The notes beneath the pieces were generated by a model. That model ran no database searches. It was not told where the DNA came from and worked only from the letters and a program-made list of their open reading frames with translations. 8,877 bases of DNA from Chloroflexota bacterium (GTDB lineage: Bacteria > Chloroflexota > Anaerolineae > UBA1429), in contig JAAZBY010000305.1 in the NCBI GenBank assembly GCA_012513595.1, forward strand, positions 1 to 8,877. The letters run 5' to 3'. Each line of letters begins with the position of its first letter. The first letter of the stretch is position 1. Position numbers and translations under genes: made by a program. Positions 1 to 5,730 of the stretch are shown here, one piece after another.

Positions 1-1091
1 AGTCGATCGAGACGCTGGCCGGCGACTACTCCAAGCGCTTCATGCATCACTACAACTTCCCGCCCTTCTCGACGGGGGAGGCCTACCCGCTGCGGGGGCC
101 GCGTCGCCGCGAGATCGGGCACGGCGCTCTCGCCGAGCGGGCCCTCAAGCCGGTGTTGCCCCCTCCTGACACGTTCCCCTACACCATCCGGATCGTCTCG
201 GAGGTGCTGTCGTCCAACGGGTCTACATCGATGGCCAGCACGTGTGCGGCGTCGCTATCGCTCATGCAGACCGGCGTGCCCGTGCGGACGGCGGTGGCCG
301 GCATCGCCATGGGAGTCATCACCGAGGGCGACCGCTGGGCAGTGCTCACCGACATCCAGGGGCTCGAGGATCACCTGGGTGACATGGACTTTAAGGTGGC
401 CGGCACTGCCAAGGGCATCACGGCCATCCAGCTGGACATGAAGATCACCGGTCTGAAGGATGCCATCATCGCTGAGACCCTAGAGCGCTCGCGCGAAGCG
501 CGACTGCAGATCCTGGAAGTGATGAACGCCTGCATCGCGCAGCCGAGTGCGGAGCTGGCGCCCACGGCGCCGCGCCTGGAGACGCTCAAGATCGCCGTGG
601 AAAAGATTGGTGCCCTGATCGGCCCGGGCGGCAAGAACATCCGCGGCATCATCGAGGATACCGGCGTCACCATCGATGTGGACGACGACGGCACCGTCAT
701 CGTTGGCTCGACGGATGGTGAGAGCGCCAAGGAGGCCATCCGCCGTATCGTGGGCCTGACGGCGGTCGCCGAGATCGGCCAGATCTACACCGGCAAGGTC
801 GTGCGCGTGGAGCCCTTTGGTGCCTTTGTTGAGATTCTGCCCGGCCAGGACGGCCTGGTGCACATCTCGCAGCTGGCCGACTATCGCGTGCCGAGCGTCG
901 AAGACGTCGTCCAGGTCGGCGACGAGGTGATGGTCATGGTCACCGACGTGGACTCGAACGGCAAGATCCGGCTGTCACGCCAGGCCGTTCTGGAGGGGTG
1001 GACCATCGAGGAAGCGCGTGAGCGCGACCGGCCCCCCAGTGGTGGCGGGCGCGGCGGCCGAGACCGGCGCGGCGGCGGCAGAGGTCGCTAA
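1..1091 (+). CDS. pnp: Polynucleotide phosphorylase, C-terminal part (5' end outside window)
   Basis: This is the 3' part of polyribonucleotide nucleotidyltransferase, the phosphorolytic 3'-5' exoribonuclease of RNA turnover; about 362 residues are visible, read from base 3. It starts within the second (catalytic) RNase PH domain, with the family motif HHYNFPPFS and [13 protein letters not shown]. The phosphate-binding stretch SNGSTSMAS lies near bases 213-239. The motif [10 protein letters not shown] lies near 366-395; its two Asp residues spaced six apart (369-371 and 387-389) match the catalytic pair D486/D492 of the E. coli enzyme. A KH domain follows with its GPGG loop near 621-632, then an S1 RNA-binding domain near 774-989. 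The protein ends in a Gly/Arg-rich RGG tail (about 1035-1088), common in PNPases of high-GC bacteria. The frame is intact and stops with TAA. No key residue is missing in the visible part. Confidence 0.97.
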   Translation, partial: SIETLAGDYSKRFMHHYNFPPFSTGEAYPLRGPRRREIGHGALAERALKPVLPPPDTFPYTIRIVSEVLSSNGSTSMASTCAASLSLMQTGVPVRTAVAGIAMGVITEGDRWAVLTDIQGLEDHLGDMDFKVAGTAKGITAIQLDMKITGLKDAIIAETLERSREARLQILEVMNACIAQPSAELAPTAPRLETLKIAVEKIGALIGPGGKNIRGIIEDTGVTIDVDDDGTVIVGSTDGESAKEAIRRIVGLTAVAEIGQIYTGKVVRVEPFGAFVEILPGQDGLVHISQLADYRVPSVEDVVQVGDEVMVMVTDVDSNGKIRLSRQAVLEGWTIEEARERDRPPSGGGRGGRDRRGGGRGR

Positions 1092-1116
1092 ACGGCCACA
1101 CTCTCGTTCTGAACCA

Positions 1117-1147
1117 GGGCCCGCCAGATGGCGGGCCCTTTCTCCTT
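1117..1147 (+). terminator. Intrinsic terminator after pnp
   Basis: A perfect 9-bp GC-rich stem, GGGCCCGCC (1117-1125) and GGCGGGCCC (1130-1138), closes a 4-nt AGAT loop. It is followed by TTTCTCCTT. It sits 25 bp after the pnp stop, as expected for a rho-independent terminator. The U-tract is short and interrupted, so some read-through into lepB is plausible; lepB has no clear promoter of its own. Confidence 0.85.
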
Positions 1148-1190
1148 ACAGTAGAATGCGCCTGAGCGCCCATGCCCGCCGGGGGAATAG

Positions 1191-1829
1191 ATGGAAGGGA
1201 CGCAGCGCCAGCAAAAGTCCTGGCTCCGGGAGTGCGCGGAAGCGGTTCTCCCGGCTCTGGTGATCGTGGTGATCATCAACGTGTTCCTGGGGCAGACCCG
1301 CCGGGTGGACGGCCTGAGCATGGAGCCCAACCTGGAGAACAATCAGCGCATCATCATGGAGAAGGTCAGCTATCGCTTCCGCTCTCCGCGGCGCGGCGAG
1401 ATCATCGTCCTGCGTCGCCCGGACGGGCCCTATGAGCATCCGCTGATCAAGCGCGTCGTCGGCCTTCCGGGTGAGACGATCGCCATCCATGATGGGGCCG
1501 TTTACATCGATGGCCAGCCCCTCGCAGAAGGCTACCTGGACCAGCCCACCCTCGGCTATGTGCAGACGATGCGCATCCCCGAGGGGTGCTATTACGTCCT
1601 GGGAGACAATCGTGCGTCGAGCAACGACTCGCGCAGCTTCGGCGTGGTAGCGCGCGAGGACATCCTCGGCAAGGCCTGGTTCCGCTACTGGCCGCCGGCC
1701 GCCATCGGCCCGGTCTCGGGCAGCCGGTCTTCCGCCTCGTTGGTCGCCGGGCGCTCCGGCCTACTGCAAGGGGGCCACCTGGCCGCCCGCGGCCCTCGGA
1801 GTTTGGCTGCGCTCTGGCCAAAGGCTTGA
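1191..1829 (+). CDS. lepB: Type I signal peptidase (leader peptidase)
   Basis: Membrane-anchored serine protease (family S26) that removes signal peptides from exported preproteins. The 212-residue product has one N-terminal membrane anchor (about residues 17-34). Next comes the catalytic Ser motif GLSMEPNL (Ser43), then the catalytic Lys motif LIKRVVGLPGE (Lys87), and the family box GDNRASSNDSRSFG (138-151). This arrangement with a single transmembrane segment is the usual Gram-positive/Chloroflexota type. The start is well fixed: an in-frame TAG lies directly before the ATG, with a weak GGGGGA site 4 nt upstream. Family members usually end soon after the RYWP motif (here 165-168), but this protein runs on for about 43 residues of Gly/Ser/Arg/Ala/Leu-rich sequence without recognisable family features. 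The stop codon overlaps the -35 box of the next promoter. It could process secreted proteins generally, but not the lipoproteins nearby, which need signal peptidase II. Confidence 0.95.
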   Translation: MEGTQRQQKSWLRECAEAVLPALVIVVIINVFLGQTRRVDGLSMEPNLENNQRIIMEKVSYRFRSPRRGEIIVLRRPDGPYEHPLIKRVVGLPGETIAIHDGAVYIDGQPLAEGYLDQPTLGYVQTMRIPEGCYYVLGDNRASSNDSRSFGVVAREDILGKAWFRYWPPAAIGPVSGSRSSASLVAGRSGLLQGGHLAARGPRSLAALWPKA

Positions 1830-1855
1830 CCCATAGGGCCTAGGTGTGCTAGAAT
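1826..1855 (+). promoter_or_regulatory. Sigma70-type promoter for the LysM lipoprotein gene
   Basis: A -35 box TTGACC (1826-1831) and a -10 box TAGAAT (1850-1855) are separated by 18 bp. TGC directly before the -10 makes it an extended -10. The -35 overlaps the TGA stop of lepB. The expected transcription start is near 1862, giving a leader of about 60 nt. Confidence 0.75.
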
Positions 1856-1858
1856 AGT

Positions 1859-1888
1859 CGATAATCTATCGCGTCGGCGCGTGCGCCG
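1859..1888 (+). repeat. Two adjacent inverted repeats at the predicted transcription start of the LysM gene
   Basis: CGATA-ATC-TATCG (1859-1871) is a perfect 5-bp dyad centred just downstream of the predicted start site. CGGCG-CGTG-CGCCG (1875-1888) follows at once and can extend by wobble pairs. The first could be an operator half-site pair and the second a 5' leader hairpin. Both are short and may be chance in GC-rich DNA. Confidence 0.4.
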
Positions 1889-1922
1889 GTGGCGATGATG
1901 AGGGGAGGCAGGAGCCTGGCGG

Positions 1923-2627
1923 GTGCTCATGAGACGACGCTGGTGTGTGCCCGCTGGAGCGATGGTGCCCCTGGTATTCCTCGTGTGTGTGGGCTGTGCT
2001 CGGGCCAAGCCGCAACGAAGCGTGCCCCCTGCGGAGACGTCAGGTAATCCGTGCCCAGCGCTGGGCGCCGAACTGACGGCACAGCCTACGACGACCGGCC
2101 TGCTGGTGGTGCCCACGGAAGCCGTGCTATCCACCGTGCCGGGAGACGCTACGGAGAACTTGGCCAAGACCTACACCGTTCGTCGCGGAGATACCCTGCT
2201 CTCTATTGCTGCCGCACACGGGACGAGTGTGGAGGACCTGATGGCCGCCAACTCCCTGGCTGACGCAGACATGCTCCGGGTGGGGCAGGTGCTGAGTTTG
2301 CCGGCGCTGAGTGCGGGCGATGTGGTCCGTCACGTCGTGCACTCTGGAGACACTTTGGCGCAGTTGGCCCGACGGTACCACACGAGCGCGGCGGCCATCG
2401 CGGCTGCCAACCCACTGATTGAGGACCCGGAGCGCTTGGCTATCGGCCAGGTGCTGCAGATAACGATAGGTGCGGCGTCGAGCGTGCGCACACATGTCGT
2501 GTGTACCGGGGAAAGCGTCTATGGTATCGCCAGGGAGTACGGCGTCCCCGCGGGGGACATCATCTCGGCGAACCAGCTCTCCGATCCGGACCATGTGACG
2601 GCCGGGCAGGTGCTGGTAATTCCTTGA
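1923..2627 (+). CDS. Lipoprotein with three LysM repeats
   Basis: Predicted exported protein of 234 residues. It has a basic N-terminus (MRRRW), a hydrophobic stretch (about 13-24) and a candidate lipobox ending in Cys25 (VCVGC). The lipobox is imperfect because Cys occupies the -3 position, so a cleaved or uncleaved signal is also possible. A Pro/Thr-rich spacer leads to three LysM modules at about residues 83-127, 136-181 and 190-234. Each shows the pattern [YH]xVxxG[DE]-I/LA-N-L-GQVLxI. LysM modules bind N-acetylglucosamine polymers such as peptidoglycan, so an envelope-binding role is likely. No catalytic domain is attached. The third repeat is the most divergent (Cys for the usual Thr/Lys, GES for GDT). 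GTG at 1923 is preferred because AGGAG (1910-1914) lies 8 nt upstream; ATG at 1929 is the alternative at 14 nt. Its codon use is less biased than that of the downstream binding protein, which suggests modest expression. Confidence 0.88.
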   Translation: MLMRRRWCVPAGAMVPLVFLVCVGCARAKPQRSVPPAETSGNPCPALGAELTAQPTTTGLLVVPTEAVLSTVPGDATENLAKTYTVRRGDTLLSIAAAHGTSVEDLMAANSLADADMLRVGQVLSLPALSAGDVVRHVVHSGDTLAQLARRYHTSAAAIAAANPLIEDPERLAIGQVLQITIGAASSVRTHVVCTGESVYGIAREYGVPAGDIISANQLSDPDHVTAGQVLVIP

Positions 2628-2666
2628 CGCCGGGCTAGGAGCGTGGAAGGCAACGTAGACTGTTGC

Positions 2667-2694
2667 TTGACGCTGGTGCCCGCCCGGGTATAAT
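2667..2694 (+). promoter_or_regulatory. Strong sigma70-type promoter for SBP1
   Basis: A -35 box TTGACG (2667-2672) and a perfect -10 box TATAAT (2689-2694) are separated by 16 bp. The expected start is near 2701, giving a leader of about 110 nt before the SBP1 ATG. The -10 box is enclosed by an inverted repeat, listed separately. Confidence 0.85.
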
Positions 2695-2702
2695 CGGGCG
2701 GG
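2679..2702 (+). repeat. Perfect 8-bp inverted repeat enclosing the SBP1 -10 box
   Basis: CCCGCCCG (2679-2686) and CGGGCGGG (2695-2702) flank an 8-nt spacer that contains the TATAAT box. The right arm covers the expected transcription start. It could be an operator. It could also act as a weak terminator for the upstream LysM transcript, since the stem is GC-rich, but only TCTGT follows rather than a real T-run. Confidence 0.7.
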
Positions 2703-2705
2703 TCT

Positions 2706-2720
2706 GTATGCACATGTGCC
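2706..2720 (+). promoter_or_regulatory. Candidate regulatory element, copy 1 (contains palindrome GCACATGTGC)
   Basis: GTATGCACATGTGCC begins 11 nt after the -10 box of SBP1 and contains a perfect 10-bp palindrome (2710-2719). It matches 12 of 15 positions with the element at 4662-4676, which is placed similarly after the next promoter. A regulator binding site shared by both units is possible but unproven. Confidence 0.35.
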
Positions 2721-2800
2721 CAATGGAAAGGAGGTGGCGAGCGACCGCTGTATCCTCGTCGCTTACAGTCGCAGTACAGATCTGCCGGACCGGAGACTAG

Positions 2801-2806
2801 AGGAGG
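2801..2806 (+). promoter_or_regulatory. Ribosome binding site of SBP1
   Basis: AGGAGG with a 4-nt AAAG spacer before the ATG. It supports ATG 2811 as the start, which also gives a well-formed lipoprotein signal peptide. A second, stronger match to the anti-Shine-Dalgarno (AAGGAGGT, 2728-2735) lies upstream with no usual start codon at the right distance. Confidence 0.8.
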
Positions 2807-2810
2807 AAAG

Positions 2811-4535
2811 ATGTTGCGTAACAAACGGTGGTTCGCGCTGCTCTCCATCGTCATCGTGATGACGATGGTGCTCAGCGCATGCGTCCAGCAGCCCGCGGGG
2901 CCGAGCGAAGGACCTGGCGAGGCGCCGGCTGTGCCCACAGGCCCGCAGCCTTTGCCGTCGGACGCCGCGTATGACGTCTACCTAAACTTCAACCTGGCCA
3001 CCGAGCCGCCCACGCTCGACCCGAACCTGGCCACCGACACGACCTCGGTGCAGGGCGATGAGCTCCTGTTCCTGGGTCTCACCGACTTTGATGACAAGAC
3101 CCTCAACACCATCCCCGAGCTGGCCACCGAGTGGACCGTCTCCGACGATGGCCTGGTGTGGACGTTCAAGATGCGCGACGACGTTCAGTGGGTCCACTAT
3201 GACCCGGTGAACAAGACGGTCGAGGCCAAGGGCCCCGTCACGGCCCATGACGTCGTCTACAGCGTCAAGCGCTGCCTTGATCCGGCTACCGCCTCGGACT
3301 ATGGCTACGTCGACTATATCATCAAGAACGGCGAGGCCGTGAACACTGCCGAGATCACCGACCTGGACAGCGTCGGTGTGCGCGCCGTCGACGACTATAC
3401 CGTCGAGTTCACTCTCGAGCAGCCCGCGGGCTACTTCCCCGGTATCGCCGGCATGTGGGTCAACCGCCCGGTGCCCAAGACCGTCATCGAGCAGTACGGT
3501 GACTCGTGGACCGAGCCCGGCAACATCTGGACGAACGGCCCGTACCTCCTGGACACCTGGGAGCACGAGAACCGCATCGTCATGCTCAAGAACCCGTACT
3601 ACTACAGCGCTGACACGGTCCAGATCGGCACCATCAACATGGTGATGGTCACCGAAGACTCGACCGCGTTCGCCATGTACGAGAACGGCGAGCTGGATGT
3701 GCAGAACCCGCCGCTGGATGACATGGACCGCATCAAGGCGGACCCCGTGCTGTCGCAGGAGCTGTACATCGCGCCGCGGCTGTGCCAGTACTACTATGGC
3801 TTCAACACCACCAAGGCCCCGTTCGACAACGTGCTGGTGCGCCAGGCGTTCTCCTACGCCGTGGATCGCCAGAAGCTGATCGACACGGTGCTGAAGGGTG
3901 AGCAGAAGCCCGCCTTCACGTTCGCGCCTCCGGGCATCTTTGGTTCGCCGGCAGAAGACCCGGACTTCCCGGGCATCGGCTTTGACCCTGCCAAGGCCAA
4001 GGAACTGCTGGCCGAGGCCGGCTACCCGAACGGTGAGGGCCTGCCCGACATCACGCTGATGTACAACACCAGCGAGGCGCACCAGAAGATCGCCCAGTTC
4101 GTCCAGCAGAGCTGGAAGGAGAACCTGGGCGTGGAAGTGAAGCTGGCCAACCAGGAATGGGCCGTCTTCCTCGACACCGTCAAGGAAGATGCCCCGCAGA
4201 TCTACCGCATGGGCTGGTGCGCAGACTACCCGGATGAGAACAACTGGCTGCTCGAGGTGTTCCATCCGCTCAAGAGCGCCAATGACCCGAAGTGGGATCC
4301 GGAGTCTGAGTCGGCCAAGGCCTTCATGGAGGCCACCGAGAGGGGCGCCGCGGTTGCTGACCCGGCCGAGCGCGCCGCCGCCTACTATGAGGCGGAAAAG
4401 ATCCTCTGCACCGACGAGGCCATCATCATCCAGGTGTACTACTACACGCGCGTGGTGTGCACCAAGTCGTACGTCCAGCGGACCTATGCGGCGCTGGGCG
4501 GTGAGCACATCGACAAGTGGACGGTGAACAGATAA
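2811..4535 (+). CDS. ABC transporter solute-binding lipoprotein, family 5 (SBP1; DppA/OppA-like)
   Basis: Surface-anchored receptor of a peptide/opine/nickel-class importer, 574 residues. The lipoprotein signal (1-23) ends in the lipobox LSAC with Cys24, followed by a Pro/Gly-rich linker to about residue 50. The SBP_bac_5 fold follows. Visible family signatures are EPPTLDPNLATD (65-76), LATEWTVSDDGLVWTFKMR (104-122), VTAHDVVYSVKR (143-154), NGPYLLDTW (242-250) and FDNVLVRQAFSYAVDRQKL (338-356), plus GWCADYPDENNWL near the C-terminus (468-480). The length is normal for the family. The substrate cannot be read from sequence; oligopeptides are the commonest guess. Five cysteines besides Cys24 (155, 325, 470, 533, 550) are unusual compared with SBP2, which has one in the mature domain. 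It is flanked by its own promoter and terminator and uses strongly biased C-ending codons, so it is probably abundant. The permeases downstream are the likely partners. Confidence 0.93.
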   Translation: MLRNKRWFALLSIVIVMTMVLSACVQQPAGPSEGPGEAPAVPTGPQPLPSDAAYDVYLNFNLATEPPTLDPNLATDTTSVQGDELLFLGLTDFDDKTLNTIPELATEWTVSDDGLVWTFKMRDDVQWVHYDPVNKTVEAKGPVTAHDVVYSVKRCLDPATASDYGYVDYIIKNGEAVNTAEITDLDSVGVRAVDDYTVEFTLEQPAGYFPGIAGMWVNRPVPKTVIEQYGDSWTEPGNIWTNGPYLLDTWEHENRIVMLKNPYYYSADTVQIGTINMVMVTEDSTAFAMYENGELDVQNPPLDDMDRIKADPVLSQELYIAPRLCQYYYGFNTTKAPFDNVLVRQAFSYAVDRQKLIDTVLKGEQKPAFTFAPPGIFGSPAEDPDFPGIGFDPAKAKELLAEAGYPNGEGLPDITLMYNTSEAHQKIAQFVQQSWKENLGVEVKLANQEWAVFLDTVKEDAPQIYRMGWCADYPDENNWLLEVFHPLKSANDPKWDPESESAKAFMEATERGAAVADPAERAAAYYEAEKILCTDEAIIIQVYYYTRVVCTKSYVQRTYAALGGEHIDKWTVNR

Positions 4536-4580
4536 CTGCTGCCTGACGGGCAGGCCCCTGCGGGGTTTGCTGCGCGCGAG

Positions 4581-4620
4581 ACAGCCACGTGACCCCCACA
4601 GGTCACGTGGCTGTTCTTTT
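4581..4620 (+). terminator. Strong intrinsic terminator after SBP1
   Basis: A perfect 14-bp stem, ACAGCCACGTGACC (4581-4594) and GGTCACGTGGCTGT (4601-4614), closes a 6-nt loop and is followed by TCTTTT. A weaker hairpin CCCC-TGC-GGGG followed by TTT lies just before it (4555-4568). This separates the SBP1 transcript from the permease operon. Confidence 0.93.
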
Positions 4621-4647
4621 ACCGGTTTATGTAGACAGGGGCGCCTG

Positions 4648-4656
4648 TGCTATAAT
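4648..4656 (+). promoter_or_regulatory. Extended -10 promoter of the transporter operon
   Basis: TGC followed by a perfect TATAAT (4651-4656). No good -35 box is seen at 16-18 bp; the best, TTATGT at 4627-4632, matches only two of six bases. The extended -10 may compensate for this, or an activator may be needed. The expected start is near 4663, giving a leader of about 105 nt. Confidence 0.7.
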
Positions 4657-4661
4657 GGTTC

Positions 4662-4676
4662 GTATGCATCTGTGAC
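4662..4676 (+). promoter_or_regulatory. Candidate regulatory element, copy 2
   Basis: GTATGCATCTGTGAC begins 5 nt after the -10 box and covers the expected start site. It agrees with the element after the SBP1 promoter (2706-2720) at 12 of 15 positions, including the block GTATGCA and the block TGTG. This copy lacks the perfect palindrome of copy 1. Confidence 0.35.
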
Positions 4677-4678
4677 AC

Positions 4679-4740
4679 CTCACTTGGGCAAAGTGAGTGG
4701 ACCCTGGCTGGCGGCTCCGCGCGGCGGAGCTGCGACAGCC
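4679..4740 (+). promoter_or_regulatory. Structured leader with two hairpins upstream of the first permease
   Basis: Hairpin 1 is CTCACTT (4679-4685), loop GGGCA, AAGTGAG (4691-4697). Hairpin 2 pairs GCGGCTCCGC (4711-4720) with GCGGAGCTGC (4724-4733) around a 3-nt loop, with one G-T wobble. It extends by GGCTG (4706-4710) with CAGCC (4736-4740) across a 2-nt bulge, for about 15 bp in total. No T-run follows, so this is not a plain terminator. AGGAGG comes 8 nt later (4749-4754), 13 nt before the ATG. It could stabilise the mRNA, modulate translation or bind a protein. No known riboswitch family is recognised. Confidence 0.55.
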
Positions 4741-4767
4741 CCGCCGTGAGGAGGCAGGCAAAGAAAT

Positions 4768-5718
4768 ATGGGGCGATATATCGTACGTCGCATCCTGTGG
4801 ATGATCCCGGTGCTGCTGTTCATCTCTCTGGTGACGTTCGCGCTGGTGCACGCAGTACCGGGCGGACCATTTGACCGGGAGAAGCCGCTGCCGGCCGAGA
4901 TCCAGGCTAACCTGAACAAGTATTACGGCCTTGACCAACCCCTCTGGAAGCAGTACACCGACTGGATGGGCATTACGCGTAATCCCTCTGGGGAGTACAG
5001 TGGCGTCTTGCAGGGCAAGTTCGGCCCGTCCTACGCCTCGCGTAGCCGTACTGTCAATGACATCTTTCGCGACCATCTCCCCGTTTCTGCGCAGCTAGGG
5101 CTGGCCGCGCTGGCGATCGCCCTGCTGGTGGGTGTGCCGCTGGGCGTGATCGCCGCGTTGAAGCAGAACTCGGGCTGGGACTATTTGTCCATGGCCGTGG
5201 CCATTCTGGGCGTCTCGGTGCCGAGCGTAGTGCTGGGGCCGGTGTTTATCTTTTTATTCGCCCTGACCTTCAAGTGGTTCCCGGTGGCGGGCTGGGGTCA
5301 GAGCTGGACGCAGATCGTCATGCCCGCGACTGCTCTGGGGCTCGGGTCGTCGGCCCTGATCGCCAGGTTGACCCGTGCCAGCATGCTGCAGGTGATCCGC
5401 GAGGACTATATCCGCACGGCCCGTTCCAAGGGGCTCAGCGAGTACGTGGTCGTGACGCGGCACGCCGTCAAGAACGCCTTCATTCCGGTGGCCACCATCC
5501 TGGGCCCCATGTTCGCGGCCCTGGTGACGGGCACGTTCGTTATTGAGCAGATCTTTGCCATTCCAGGCATGGGGCGGTTCTTTATCCGCAGCATCACCAA
5601 CCGTGACTATCCTGTGGTGATGGGGACCACGCTGCTGTACGCGGTGTTCCTCGTTATTGCGAACCTCGCCGTGGATATCACCTACGCTTTCCTGGATCCC
5701 CGGATCCGGTTCGAGTAA
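4768..5718 (+). CDS. ABC transporter permease, DppB/OppB type
   Basis: First membrane subunit of the importer, 316 residues, the usual family length. It begins with the characteristic N-terminus MGRYIVRRILWMIPVLLFIS, which forms the first membrane segment (about 9-29). An extracytoplasmic region of about 75 residues follows, containing LDQPLWKQYTDW. Five further membrane segments lie roughly at 107-131, 138-168, 183-200, 237-260 and 284-308. The cytoplasmic EAA coupling loop that docks on the ATPase is DYIRTARSKGLSEYVVVTRH (213-232), with the conserved Ala and Gly positions present. The C-terminus AFLDPRIRFE is typical of the family. Its AGGAGG site is 13 nt upstream, slightly far, and the start is otherwise chosen by family fit. 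The next gene starts 12 bp after the stop, so the two are co-transcribed. Confidence 0.95.
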   Translation: MGRYIVRRILWMIPVLLFISLVTFALVHAVPGGPFDREKPLPAEIQANLNKYYGLDQPLWKQYTDWMGITRNPSGEYSGVLQGKFGPSYASRSRTVNDIFRDHLPVSAQLGLAALAIALLVGVPLGVIAALKQNSGWDYLSMAVAILGVSVPSVVLGPVFIFLFALTFKWFPVAGWGQSWTQIVMPATALGLGSSALIARLTRASMLQVIREDYIRTARSKGLSEYVVVTRHAVKNAFIPVATILGPMFAALVTGTFVIEQIFAIPGMGRFFIRSITNRDYPVVMGTTLLYAVFLVIANLAVDITYAFLDPRIRFE

Positions 5719-5730
5719 AGGAGTCTCTCC

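Noticed and set aside
480..863. Minus-strand frame inside pnp
   Set aside because: It is fully contained in the conserved PNPase coding sequence, so it is a shadow frame.
1152..1157. TAGAAT as a possible -10 box for lepB
   Set aside because: No -35 box at a suitable distance and no TGN extension; it overlaps the end of the pnp terminator region. It is too weak to list as a promoter.
2748..2810. In-frame 21-codon extension of SBP1 upstream from a CTG
   Set aside because: ATG 2811 has a good AGGAGG site and gives a canonical lipoprotein signal peptide; an extension would bury the signal sequence.
2982..4508. Open frame of 508 codons on the minus strand opposite SBP1
   Set aside because: Same shadow effect. 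The composition is Val/Leu/Arg/His/Asp-rich, with no domain and no convincing ribosome binding site.
4567..4749. 60-codon plus-strand frame between SBP1 and the first permease
   Set aside because: It runs across the strong terminator, the promoter and the leader hairpins, with no ribosome binding site and no recognisable product.
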